The notes: a model not told the origin generated them from the sequence alone. 64,000 nt of DNA from an uncultured bacterium (GCA_905214435.1 CAJMMA010000004.1:1-64000), one strand, 5' to 3'. Numbered from the stretch's first letter, positions 43,419 to 52,369 are shown. Program-made: numbers and translations.

Positions 43419-44177
43419 ATGGAAAACAAGAAGAAAAAGCGCTACGGCATCATTGCCGCCCTGTTGCTGTTGGTGCTGGCTGCCGGCGTGGGTACCTATG
43501 CATGGCTGACGGCGCAGGAGCACATTGACAACGTGTTCACGGTGGGTAGCTTTGGCCACCCGGAAAACAAGCCTGATCCGACCGATCCCGAGAAACCGGC
43601 CCCCGATAATCCGAACACTGAAAAGGCCTACCTGTTCGAGACCCAGTGGGTTGTCAACTCCAAGATGGTTCCTGGCGCCACTGTGGCCAAGAACCCCAAT
43701 GTCGGCATCAAGGCTGGCTCTGATGATGCATACGTATTCATTTACGTAAAGAATGCCATCGTCAAGCCTGGCACCAGCCTTGAAAAGACCCCGTACTTTA
43801 CGCTCAAAAATACGAATTGGAAGCCCGTTGAGGGTCAAGTCAAGACCAACCAATCTGACAACTCTGGCAACCAGTACGTGAGCGGTCTGTTTATGTACTC
43901 CAAGAACCCTGCCGCAGAGAACCTGCCTGCAAAGCTCGAAGCCAACAAAGCAGCGCAGGACGTTTATACCGATGAGCTTTTCACTGCCGTGACGATTCCC
44001 TCTGCCATGAACAACACCGATGTTGTCGAGACTACTACTGACCCGAAACAGGCTCCCACGATGACGGTCTCTGCCTACATCTTTGGCGCGGGCCAGAATG
44101 GCACCGAGCAGGGTGAAAATGCTGACGCGCAGAATGCCCTTAAGCAGGCCAAGGAATGGGCTAAGACTCAGGCTTAA
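43419..44177 (+). CDS. Putative major fibre subunit with SipW-type signal peptide (TasA/CalY-like)
   Basis: This 252-residue secreted protein starts MENKKKKRYG, then a hydrophobic stretch, GVGTYAWLTAQEHIDNVFTV and GSF. The GTxAWLT...N.F..G pattern is the SipW-dependent signal region known from TasA/camelysin-type proteins. The mature part is Lys/Asn/Thr-rich and probably beta-sandwich, with a proline-rich stretch (about 50-68). It has no sorting signal and no cysteine in the mature part. A strong AAAGGAAGAG ribosome site and a terminator right after the gene suggest it is made in excess, as expected for the main fibre subunit. Confidence 0.82.
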   Translation: MENKKKKRYGIIAALLLLVLAAGVGTYAWLTAQEHIDNVFTVGSFGHPENKPDPTDPEKPAPDNPNTEKAYLFETQWVVNSKMVPGATVAKNPNVGIKAGSDDAYVFIYVKNAIVKPGTSLEKTPYFTLKNTNWKPVEGQVKTNQSDNSGNQYVSGLFMYSKNPAAENLPAKLEANKAAQDVYTDELFTAVTIPSAMNNTDVVETTTDPKQAPTMTVSAYIFGAGQNGTEQGENADAQNALKQAKEWAKTQA

Positions 44178-44187
44178 TCCCCCTCCA

Positions 44188-44250
44188 CCGAGATCCCGGC
44201 CCGCTCCCCATCCCCATTTTCGGGCTGGGATCTCGGTCCCCCTTTTTATC
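44188..44250 (+). terminator. Intra-operon terminator after the putative major subunit
   Basis: CCGAGATCCC (44188) pairs with GGGATCTCGG (44227), extended by GCCCG/CGGGC, and is followed by CCCCCTTTTT. It should let only part of the transcription continue into the minor components. Confidence 0.8.
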
Positions 44251-44267
44251 GACGACTGGCGAACGTA

Positions 44268-44915
44268 ATGCTCAATAATCTTTCCGACAATCAGAAACGC
44301 ACCTTGGCGCTTGCTGCGATGGCGCTGTTGGCCCTGTCGTGCCTGTGCGGCACGCTGGCTTTTACCGTTGATATGGTTCCGGCGAACAACGTCCTATCGT
44401 TTGGCAGCGTGAAGGTACGAGTCTGCGAATACACCCTCAACGTGCAGGGCGAGGAGATTCCGTTTGATCCCAACGAGCACGGTGACTATCCCGACACCAA
44501 GGCCGGGGGTTCTGACATCAGCCGCATTGTGCGCGTGGAGAACGTCGGCGCGCAGCCTGAGTACGTTCGCGCGCGCCTGCGCATGACGTCGGTGGCGCCC
44601 GACGGTTCGAGCGCGGATGCCTCGGGCAGCGTTGCGTTTCATGTGAACGCGGACGAGGGGTCCCCGTGGATCGACGGCGGCGATGGGTGGTACTACTACC
44701 GTGGATTGGCCGGGCGTGGCGGCATGCTCGACCCCGGCGCCATGACGGAAAGCCTTATGGACTCGCTGCGATTTGTGGGCGACTACCACGATGCCGCGCG
44801 CGGCGGCTCATTCAAGCTCGATATCGATGTTCAGGCCGTGCAGGCCAAAAACCAGCAGACAAGCGATACCGCCCTCGACGTACTTGACGTTGTGGGTTGG
44901 CCGGAGGCGAACTAG
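44268..44915 (+). CDS. Minor fibre-associated protein with SipW-type signal peptide
   Basis: This 215-residue secreted protein has a hydrophobic N-terminal region ending CGTLAFTVDMVPANNVLSFG and then SVKV, the same GTxAF...N.L.FGS pattern as the putative major subunit. The rest is acidic, with a segment ISRIVRVENVGAQPEYVRARL, a beta-sandwich motif typical of TasA-like and related proteins. A tryptophan/tyrosine-rich turn, GDGWYYYRGLAG, follows. The ribosome site is weak, which with the upstream terminator suggests low expression. The gene at 50383 has a similar VKNTGTAPAYIRA block. It may act as tip, adaptor or assembly factor. Confidence 0.75.
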   Translation: MLNNLSDNQKRTLALAAMALLALSCLCGTLAFTVDMVPANNVLSFGSVKVRVCEYTLNVQGEEIPFDPNEHGDYPDTKAGGSDISRIVRVENVGAQPEYVRARLRMTSVAPDGSSADASGSVAFHVNADEGSPWIDGGDGWYYYRGLAGRGGMLDPGAMTESLMDSLRFVGDYHDAARGGSFKLDIDVQAVQAKNQQTSDTALDVLDVVGWPEAN

Positions 44916-44918
44916 CCT

Positions 44919-47900
44919 ATGAAGATCAAGAATATGAACCGGGGTATGCTTAGCAGGCTGGTTGCCGTCGCAGCGATTGCCCTTTGCTGCGTTATGGCGC
45001 TGCCAACGGTGGTGCATGCCGAGGATGTGCCCGAGGCCAAAATCGAATTCCACATCAAAAACGAGGCTGACTTTTTGTCGTGTGTGGCGCTGTCGCGCGA
45101 GCGCGATACGTCCGGCTGGCACGTTTATCTCGATAACGACATTGAGCTTGACAGCGACGACATGAAAACCATCGTTGCAGACACCGTTAAGCATCTGTCG
45201 TTTGGCAACAAGGAGCATCCGTTTAAGGGCGTGTTCGATGGTCAAAACCACGCCGTTGAGGGCCTGAACTACGATAAAGACGCTTTTGACCCCGAGCGCG
45301 ATACGGGATTTTTTGCCGAGACCAACGGCGCCACCATCAAAAACTTCCTGGTCAAGGACGCCAACGTGTGGGCGGACTTCCGCGGTGGCATTATCGTGGG
45401 CAAGGCCGTCAAAACGCGTTTCGAAAACGTTATGGTCATGGAGAGCACGCTGCACGTGACCTGCGCCAACAATGCTCTCAACCTCATTACCAACGCAGGC
45501 TTTGAGGGCGGTCTCATCGCCGGCGAGCTCGACGGCTGTACCCTCTATAACTGCGAGGTACGTGGTGGCCGCGCCGTTAACAACACGACCTCGGGCGTGC
45601 AGGCGCTCGGCGGTGAGGGTCTGTATATGGCGGCGTTTGCCGGCTACGTTACAAATTCGACGATTGAGTACTGCCGCGTTACGCCTACGCGCAAAGATGA
45701 TGGCTCGATTGGCATGACCGACGTCACCAATAAGTACGACGTGGCCATTGGCGCCCTGGGCGGCAACAACGTGTACGCCTCGGGTTTTGTGGGCTGCATG
45801 GCGGGCGAGGCCAAGATTATCGACTGCTTCTCGACGGCGCAGTGCTACAGCTATGCCGCGTCATATGTGGGCGTCGTCGCCGTGACGCGTGCGTGGACGG
45901 GTGGCTTGGCGGGTCGTATTCTAACCGAAAAGGGCAACGAGCTCGTTCGAAGCCATTTTGCGGGTGACTTGAGCTCGCGTCAGTACAATCCCATCGCCGT
46001 GATCCCCATCATTCAAAACGATGTGAACCTGGGCGGTATTGCCGCGCGTGCCAACAAGGATGATGCCACGGTCACCGAGTGCTACTTTAAGCCGAGCGTG
46101 AGCCTAAAAGGCAGCAGCCAGGGTACCGCGGCTAAGAAAAAGATCCCCTCTTTTGGCGGCGACGGTACCACCAAGGGCGACAGCTATGGTCCATGGGACG
46201 ACGAGCGCTACACCACGCGTGAGCTGTGGGAGGAGCACGACTACGATTTTTGTGCCGGCACCATGCGCTCGACCGACAACGACGATGCCCTGGGTGGCCA
46301 GCACACCAATGAGTGGGCGATGGATTACAAGCTGAAGATTCCCGTGCATGGCCAGAGCGTTAAGGCGACGATCGATTTTCCCGGTGCGGGTACCGCGACC
46401 ATCGAGGCAACCAAACTTGGTATTGATCAGGCGACCTCGGACCCGTATGCCTTTGCCGTGAGCGCCGTGCTGGCGGGAACGGCTCAGGGCTTGGCCCAGG
46501 GCGATACATCGGTGACGTTTAGGCAGGATACCTCCGCAAAGCCCAAGGGCTTGACCGATGCCAACGGCGGTTATCGCTTCATGGGCTGGTTCCGTGAGCC
46601 CGATGTGCGTGTGAATCGAATTGGACAAGACAACAGCTGGTTTGACGGCAAGACCGATGCCGATGCTGTGGCTGCCGGCAAGCAGGTCCAGAAGAGCGAG
46701 GCACACGAGCATACGTCGACCTATACCGCCGATAATGCCAAGGGGGTCGACGGTTTTAAGGGCAATGACCTGTTTATCGCTTCGTACGAGGCGCAGGTGC
46801 TGTTCTATAACGTCCAGGGCGAAACGCTCGATTGCCAGAGCGGCACTGCACACGACAAATCGGGCGATTGGTATCGCTACGGCGCGAAGCTCAACCCCGC
46901 CGCTCCTACCGATCGTGGCACGCTGTCTTCCAGCGCCACCTTTATCGGTTGGACAACGAAGCCGAGCGAAGAGGCTCAGATGAACGGTGGCTATGCAGCC
47001 ATTACCTCGACCCAGCTCGCCGAGCTAAAAAATGCCGGCGCGTTCTATCCTGCCGGTACCGAGATCACTGTGCTTGGTCCTACCGATTTTTATCCGGTGT
47101 ACACCGACTATGTGTCGAACATCATGACGGTGTTTGAGGGCAATGAGCAGGATGCAACCGACGATCAGACTCGGCGCGACGGTGTGGGCAAAACTGACGT
47201 TAAGGTTGAGACTGCAGAAGATGGCACAAGCGCGTATACCGTACAGGTGCTCGACGTATCCGGTAAAGCTATATCCGAGGAGGGCCAGCTGCCCGACGGC
47301 TATCGTTTCCTGGGTTGGTATGAAAACAAGGGAACCGAGGATGCCCCGCTCGAGGTGCGCGTAAGCCGCGACCCCAGCTATACGCTCCCCGCCGATGTCG
47401 ATTTAACCGCGCCGCATACCTACATCGCCCGCTTTGAGTACCGAGTGGATTATTACGTTCGGGCTTATACCAACCATGAGTTTACGGACAGCAAGCTACT
47501 TTGTTCCGTTTGGAATCGCTATCAAACGCCCTTTGAGGAAAACGTCGGTAGTACCTTCGTGCGTGAAAACGTCGTCCACTGGGGCCCGGAGCATGTTGAC
47601 CACGGTATAAAGGATAGTTATGAAACGTGTGGCACGCGCTTCACGAAGGAAACCCTTGTCGTGAGTCCCCTTAACGCGTACTCGCACAACGTTAAAAACG
47701 ATACGGGAGCCGATACTCTAAAAAACCTCTATGCCGATACCGATTTTCCAGGCGCTGCAACGCTAAGCGATACTTGGACTTCGGCTTCGCTGAACGTAAC
47801 GGTCAAACCGGTGAATGATCGCTATCGCCTGAATTTCTGGACGCTTGAGCGCGATGGTGAATATTGGACATATGTGAAAAATCCCATCGAGAGCATGGTG

Positions 47901-50381
47901 CGTACAGATAAGAAGTACTACGTTCGCGCGATGATTACCACGGACGTTAATTTCTACAACAAGGGCGATAATGTCGTGAGGACTGCCACGCGGCGCTATG
48001 AGAGTAACTTGCTGCAGACCAAGGTGAACGGGGCGGATCCGACGTTCACGTATTACTACCCGCATGTTAATAAGTCGGTTAAAGTGGCCGAAAAGCCAGA
48101 AGATGGTGAGAAGGGATCGTATGAGAGCCCCCTGACCCTCGAAGCTTCCCCGACCGATGCCGACATGGCCGTGCCGGGCTATAAGTTCCTGGGCTGGATT
48201 TCGACCGCCGAGGTTCAGAAGGATTCTGACGTCTGGAAGTATATCTACGACGTCGCCGGCGACTCCTATGTGACGAGTGATCCGGATAAGGCAGAGCCGT
48301 ATCTGGCGACCGACGAGTCCAAGGTCACCCAGTGGCAGGATGCCTATCCCGTCTACGCAAAGTACGACGTCAGCTACACCACCAACCTGCATCGCGCAGG
48401 TTTTGAGGGTACGGACAAGGTCAATGTGCCTAGCTACAACATCGCTCCCGTTATCAACGCGGACACCAATCCTGCTACGGCAACGGTGACCCCTGACGTT
48501 ACGACGCCGGTTTATAAAGCAGGCGGTGAGCTGTATAAGTTGCAGAAGGTTGAGATCGAGCTTCCGAACGGCGAGATCAAGACGCTTCCCTACGATGTGG
48601 AGCATGGTACTTGCTCTTATCCGGTGGAACCTGGCGGAGCCTATACATTCGTGGCGTACTATTCGCCGTTGGCGGTTGTGTACCACCTCAATGCCACGGA
48701 TGTGGACGGCAAAGTTGCTCAGCAAGACGATATGCTCGGCAACCTTAATGGCGGCATCCCGAAGCCTACTTATGACGTCAGCACTATCGATGCGGATACA
48801 GGCAAGTTCAACGTCTTCGTGGGCTGGACGGAAGCCGAGCCGGCACCTGGCAAGGGCTATGTCGCTTGGTCAGAGGGCATCCGTATGGTGAGTGCTTCTA
48901 CCGTGGTCAAGGCCCCCATGGAGCTGTACCCGGTCTACCGTCCCAGCCTGGTTACCGTTCAATCGAACATTGACTCTAAACTTGCGAATCCCGATCTTGT
49001 CCGTAGCCTCGGCCGCACTGATTCCGGCGACCAGATTTCTCTTGAGGTCAAGGCCGCCGAGGAGGTTGAGGGCACTGACGGCACCAAGTACGACTTTGTC
49101 GGCTGGTCGCGCGATTATGTCAATGACGGGCAGTACACCCTGATGACTGACGATGAGAAGTATCCCCTCGAGGGCAGCGAGCCCTTTGAGAGCGTGACCT
49201 ACACTGCGGTGTACAAGAAGACGCCGCTTAAAGTGCGCTATCACGACACCGAAGGCAACGTCATCTACACCGCTACGGTAGACCCGAGCGATACGAGTGT
49301 TCTGCGTGGCCAGGATGGCAATGCCGGCTTTGTTCAGACAGTTAAGGTGCCCAAGATGGACGAGAACGGCAACCCGGTCTATGACGACAAGGGTGAACCC
49401 GTCATGGAGCCAAAGGAAGTGGCCTACGATCCCGAAGCCTACTCCGCAATCGTCGCATTCCTGGGCGAGCGAGCGGATAGCAGCTTGAAGGAGTTGTTCT
49501 TGGAGTGGCAGTGGGTTAATGGCGACAAAGCTGTGGCGTGGAGCGACTTCAAGGGTAAACCGGTTACAGCCAACATGGATTTGTATCCGGTGACGTATAA
49601 GGTCGTCGCTAACGACACATCGGACGATGCGAGCCCTAAGAATGTGACCGGGCAGCTCAAGTGGTTGCTTGATCCCAATGCCGCGAACACGATAGATGAC
49701 AAGAGCGATAAGGCGCCGTTCAAGGCTTGCTTTGCAAAGCCCTTCATGGGCACGCAACTGACGGTGCACGTTGACCGCGTGGGCTATGGTCTTCCTGGCC
49801 AGACTCCTGCGCCTGTCAACGGGAAGTATGTCTCGCTTTACAGTTCGGGTTCAGGCGAGGGCTCGTTTGAGCTGACGAATCGTTTGGACTACAAGCTCAC
49901 GGGCGACGGCACTCAGAGCGATGGCAATGCGGTGTTCGATTTCGCCGCTACGCATACGCTCAAGATCGTCAAGCAAACCCAGGATAGCTGGGCGAAGGGC
50001 AAGACGTTCCGCTTCAAGGTTTCCCGGGCCGGCATGGACGGCAACGCCTTGGAGGAGCGCACGGTTGAGGTAACGGTGTCATCGGATGCGCAGCTGAAGG
50101 ACGGTTCCGCCTGGTACTCCGGCGCTATCGAGCTTGCGGTCCCGGCGGGTATCTACACCGTCGAGGAGGACTCAGCGTGGGCATGGCGCTACAGCAACCA
50201 AATCGGCGTCCCTGGCAAGCAGCCGGGCGATAAGGCGCAGGCGACTATCTCCGCTGCATCGAGCGCGAACGATGCCACGTTCACCTGCACGAACACGCGT
50301 GTGAACGACAAATGGATCGACGGCAGCAATCGTGCCCATAACGTTTGGAGCAACGGCAACGTAGCAAAGAAGGAGGATTAG
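44919..50381 (+). CDS. Giant (1820-residue) adhesin-like secreted protein
   Basis: A Sec signal peptide (about 1-33, ending VHAED) leads into an N-terminal beta-helix-like region with GLUG-type repeats (about 75-430: FDGQNHAVEGL, TGFFAETNGATIKNFLV, GGLIAGELDGCTLYNCEV). At least six InlB/Listeria-Bacteroides-type repeats follow with aFxGW cores, near residues 552 (FMGWF), 673 (FIGWT), 794 (FLGWY), 1087 (FLGWI), 1298 (FVGWT) and 1390 (FVGWS). A SpaA/Cna-B-like domain (about 1680-1790, LKIVKQTQDSWAKGK and AGIYTVEED) ends the protein. There is no sorting signal or C-terminal membrane segment, so anchoring must depend on a partner, probably the neighbouring fibre or LAATG protein. Confidence 0.85.
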   Translation: MKIKNMNRGMLSRLVAVAAIALCCVMALPTVVHAEDVPEAKIEFHIKNEADFLSCVALSRERDTSGWHVYLDNDIELDSDDMKTIVADTVKHLSFGNKEHPFKGVFDGQNHAVEGLNYDKDAFDPERDTGFFAETNGATIKNFLVKDANVWADFRGGIIVGKAVKTRFENVMVMESTLHVTCANNALNLITNAGFEGGLIAGELDGCTLYNCEVRGGRAVNNTTSGVQALGGEGLYMAAFAGYVTNSTIEYCRVTPTRKDDGSIGMTDVTNKYDVAIGALGGNNVYASGFVGCMAGEAKIIDCFSTAQCYSYAASYVGVVAVTRAWTGGLAGRILTEKGNELVRSHFAGDLSSRQYNPIAVIPIIQNDVNLGGIAARANKDDATVTECYFKPSVSLKGSSQGTAAKKKIPSFGGDGTTKGDSYGPWDDERYTTRELWEEHDYDFCAGTMRSTDNDDALGGQHTNEWAMDYKLKIPVHGQSVKATIDFPGAGTATIEATKLGIDQATSDPYAFAVSAVLAGTAQGLAQGDTSVTFRQDTSAKPKGLTDANGGYRFMGWFREPDVRVNRIGQDNSWFDGKTDADAVAAGKQVQKSEAHEHTSTYTADNAKGVDGFKGNDLFIASYEAQVLFYNVQGETLDCQSGTAHDKSGDWYRYGAKLNPAAPTDRGTLSSSATFIGWTTKPSEEAQMNGGYAAITSTQLAELKNAGAFYPAGTEITVLGPTDFYPVYTDYVSNIMTVFEGNEQDATDDQTRRDGVGKTDVKVETAEDGTSAYTVQVLDVSGKAISEEGQLPDGYRFLGWYENKGTEDAPLEVRVSRDPSYTLPADVDLTAPHTYIARFEYRVDYYVRAYTNHEFTDSKLLCSVWNRYQTPFEENVGSTFVRENVVHWGPEHVDHGIKDSYETCGTRFTKETLVVSPLNAYSHNVKNDTGADTLKNLYADTDFPGAATLSDTWTSASLNVTVKPVNDRYRLNFWTLERDGEYWTYVKNPIESMVRTDKKYYVRAMITTDVNFYNKGDNVVRTATRRYESNLLQTKVNGADPTFTYYYPHVNKSVKVAEKPEDGEKGSYESPLTLEASPTDADMAVPGYKFLGWISTAEVQKDSDVWKYIYDVAGDSYVTSDPDKAEPYLATDESKVTQWQDAYPVYAKYDVSYTTNLHRAGFEGTDKVNVPSYNIAPVINADTNPATATVTPDVTTPVYKAGGELYKLQKVEIELPNGEIKTLPYDVEHGTCSYPVEPGGAYTFVAYYSPLAVVYHLNATDVDGKVAQQDDMLGNLNGGIPKPTYDVSTIDADTGKFNVFVGWTEAEPAPGKGYVAWSEGIRMVSASTVVKAPMELYPVYRPSLVTVQSNIDSKLANPDLVRSLGRTDSGDQISLEVKAAEEVEGTDGTKYDFVGWSRDYVNDGQYTLMTDDEKYPLEGSEPFESVTYTAVYKKTPLKVRYHDTEGNVIYTATVDPSDTSVLRGQDGNAGFVQTVKVPKMDENGNPVYDDKGEPVMEPKEVAYDPEAYSAIVAFLGERADSSLKELFLEWQWVNGDKAVAWSDFKGKPVTANMDLYPVTYKVVANDTSDDASPKNVTGQLKWLLDPNAANTIDDKSDKAPFKACFAKPFMGTQLTVHVDRVGYGLPGQTPAPVNGKYVSLYSSGSGEGSFELTNRLDYKLTGDGTQSDGNAVFDFAATHTLKIVKQTQDSWAKGKTFRFKVSRAGMDGNALEERTVEVTVSSDAQLKDGSAWYSGAIELAVPAGIYTVEEDSAWAWRYSNQIGVPGKQPGDKAQATISAASSANDATFTCTNTRVNDKWIDGSNRAHNVWSNGNVAKKED

Positions 50382-50382
50382 C

Positions 50383-50964
50383 ATGTCCAAGCGCAAGCGC
50401 ATCATCGCCTTGCTGGTGGGGGTTATCCTCCTGGCCGGTACGGCAGGCACGTTGGCCTGGCTTTCGGTTACGGGCGTGCTGGTCAACCAGTTCGGCATCG
50501 GGTCGGTGACGCCATCGGTTCAGGAAACGCTCAACGGCAAAGTGAAAAGCGATGTCAAGGCGAAGAACACGGGTACCGCGCCCGCCTATATTCGTGCTGC
50601 AGTGGATATCTACTGGCAGGACCAGGATGGCGCACGCCTGTGGGATGAGCCGAAGGAGGAGCCGAAGGGTGAGGCGGATTACGAGATTGCGTGGAGCGTG
50701 GCTGATGCCTCGGGCGCGAACTCGGCTTATAACTGGGTTAAGGCGAGCGACGGGTTCTATTACTGGACGTCGCCCGTCGCTCCCGGCGCGGAAACCGGCG
50801 TGCTCATTAATAGGGTTACCGAGCTCAAGGCAACCGAAGGTCGCAATCTTGTCGTGGATATCTCCACTCAGGCGGTCCAGGCGACGCCCGATGAGGCCGT
50901 GCACGACGCATGGGGTTGCTCGCTCGAGAATGACGTGCTGGTGCCGCCGCATGGAGGTGCGTAA
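50383..50964 (+). CDS. Second minor fibre-associated protein with SipW-type signal peptide
   Basis: This 193-residue secreted protein starts MSKRKRIIALLVG, with a hydrophobic segment and AGTLAWLSVTGVLVNQFGIG, then SVTP, matching the SipW-type signal pattern. The mature part has VKAKNTGTAPAYIRAAVDIY, parallel to the VENVGAQPEYVRARL block of the protein at 44268, and WVKASDGFYYWTSPVAPG, parallel to its GWYYYRGLAG block. The two minor proteins are thus distant relatives placed on either side of the giant gene. A strong AAGGAGG site lies inside the end of the giant gene, one base separating stop and start. Confidence 0.78.
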   Translation: MSKRKRIIALLVGVILLAGTAGTLAWLSVTGVLVNQFGIGSVTPSVQETLNGKVKSDVKAKNTGTAPAYIRAAVDIYWQDQDGARLWDEPKEEPKGEADYEIAWSVADASGANSAYNWVKASDGFYYWTSPVAPGAETGVLINRVTELKATEGRNLVVDISTQAVQATPDEAVHDAWGCSLENDVLVPPHGGA

Positions 50965-50966
50965 GT

Positions 50967-51665
50967 ATGGCGTTCCCGATTCGTAAAGGTGTTGCGCGCT
51001 CCTTGCGTTGCATGGTCGCGGCCATTTTCTGCGTGGTCGCGCTCGCTGTTCCCGCCCGTGCGTTTGCCGATACTCCCGCGATTGCCTATGACGGAAATGC
51101 GCGTCAGCTGACGGTCTCGGGGGCGACGGACTCCTCGGGGGAGCCCGATCTGTTTTTGGCCTTTAAAGATCTGATGCCTGGCGATGTGCGTGATCAGCAG
51201 ATAGAGATTCGTGCCACGGGCGTAAAGTCCCAGGTGCGCGTGTTTGTGCGTGCCGTTGTCGATCACGAGACGGCACGCCTGCTGTCGCCCATTACCCTAA
51301 CGGCGTCGGCGGGCGATGGCTCTGCAGGTTGGCTCCAGACAGGAACACCGGGCAGCGCGTTCGCTTATCCCACGCAAATCGCCACGTTTACGAGCGATGG
51401 CAGCACGGTGCTTAATTTGCAGCTAAACGTTCCGACATCGGTGGGCAACGAGGTTGCCGACGCAAACAAGACCATTCGCTGGGAGATTACCGCCGAGGAC
51501 GATGGCGAGAAGATTCCCGTGCAGTCTGCTGACAGCAAGAAGCCCGGCTTGCTTGGTCTGGCGGCAACGGGCGACAACACGCTCACGTTGCTTTTGGTGT
51601 TGCTGACACTTGCAATCATCGCATTTATAGCCGCACTTCTTTTGTCCCGGAGGGATAAGCGCTAG
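50967..51665 (+). CDS. Secreted protein with LAATG sorting signal (putative fibre anchor)
   Basis: This 232-residue protein has a Sec signal peptide ending ARAFADTP (about 33), a beta-rich mature domain and a C-terminal sorting signal: LAATG (198-202), a strongly hydrophobic stretch and SRRDKR. LAxTG is the motif used by class E sortases. As the only clearly wall-anchored product of the locus, it could tether the fibre or the giant protein. Its GGAGGTG ribosome site overlaps the end of the previous gene. No sortase gene is in the window, so a housekeeping sortase elsewhere must act. Confidence 0.8.
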   Translation: MAFPIRKGVARSLRCMVAAIFCVVALAVPARAFADTPAIAYDGNARQLTVSGATDSSGEPDLFLAFKDLMPGDVRDQQIEIRATGVKSQVRVFVRAVVDHETARLLSPITLTASAGDGSAGWLQTGTPGSAFAYPTQIATFTSDGSTVLNLQLNVPTSVGNEVADANKTIRWEITAEDDGEKIPVQSADSKKPGLLGLAATGDNTLTLLLVLLTLAIIAFIAALLLSRRDKR

Positions 51666-51684
51666 GTTCATCTTCTAAACGCAA

Positions 51685-51811
51685 CGCCCTCCCGGGCGGC
51701 GGGCACGAAGTTCCCTGCTCTACAGTCCTGCGCAAGACGAAGGCCACATTAAGTGGCCTTCTTTGCGTGCGGAACTCGCGATGAACTTCGAGCCCGCCGC
51801 TCGGGAGGGCG
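51685..51811. repeat. Inverted repeat enclosing a terminator, after the fibre locus (element 1)
   Basis: Arms of about 28 bases (51685-51712 with 51784-51811) contain CGCCCTCCCGGGCGGCGGGC and its complement with two mismatches. The core of about 70 bases carries GAAGGCCAC-ATTAA-GTGGCCTTC plus TTT (51739-51764), the likely terminator of the fibre operon. The core is nearly identical, in the opposite orientation, to the core of the element at 52220-52349. The right arm overlaps the first bases of the 62-base array. Confidence 0.88.
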
Positions 51812-52140
51812 CCCCTTTATTGACGGAAGGCCTAATAAGCGGATATTCCATGCCCGGATGTATTCAGAGCGGGACGGGCTTTCCGGATGGGCGGTGTTTC
51901 GGAAAGTGTGTCCCAGAATCGGCGCTCAGAGTGGTCCCCACTTTCCGGTTGATGTCTTGTCCGGAAACTATGTCCCGGAATTAAGGCTTGGAATGGGATG
52001 CACTTTCCGGTTGAGAGCCTTAGCGGAAAGTGCGACCCGGAATTTACTCTTGAAGTGGGATGCGCTTTCCCAACAGGCCCTCAAGCGGAAACTGCGTCCC
52101 ATTCCGAAGGCAGATTCCGGGACACACTTTCCGAATACAA
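51805..52140 (+). repeat. Right flanking array: five hairpin units with 62-base period
   Basis: It has the same leader as at 42061, with two or three changes. Unit starts fall at 51871, 51933, 51995, 52057 and 52119, again exactly 62 bases apart. Unit order also matches: the fourth unit in both arrays has CCCAAC where the others have CCGG. The orientation is the same as the left array, so the two form direct repeats 9744 bases apart around the fibre locus. Confidence 0.92.
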
Positions 52141-52219
52141 AGAAGGTCACTTAATGTGGCCTTCAACTTATATATGTTCAGCGGATACCCCCATGACAAG
52201 CCGTGCTCCAACAACAAGG

Positions 52220-52349
52220 CGTCTGTCCGGGCGGAGGCATATAAGGTTCATCGCGAGTTCCGCACGCAAAGGAGGCCACTTAATGTGGCCTCCGTCTTGC
52301 GCAGGACTGTCCGAGCAGGGAACCTTATATGCCTCCGCCCGGACAGACG
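52220..52349. repeat. Perfect 30-base inverted repeat enclosing a terminator (element 2)
   Basis: The arms 52220-52249 and 52320-52349 are exact reverse complements (left begins CGTCTGTCCGGGCGGAGGCA). The 70-base core is the near-identical inverse of the core at 51713-51783, with the hairpin GGAGGCCAC-TTAAT-GTGGCCTCC. It lies just past the LtaS-type stop. With the arrays and element 1 it fills the 704 bases between the two genes; no gene is visible. Confidence 0.92.
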
Positions 52350-52369
52350 TTTCAGTTATGAGCGACCCG

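Noticed and set aside
42128..52140. CRISPR arrays at the two 62-base-period regions
   Set aside because: The period is CRISPR-like, but there are no identical repeats with unique spacers. The whole unit is similar and palindromic, and no cas genes are nearby.
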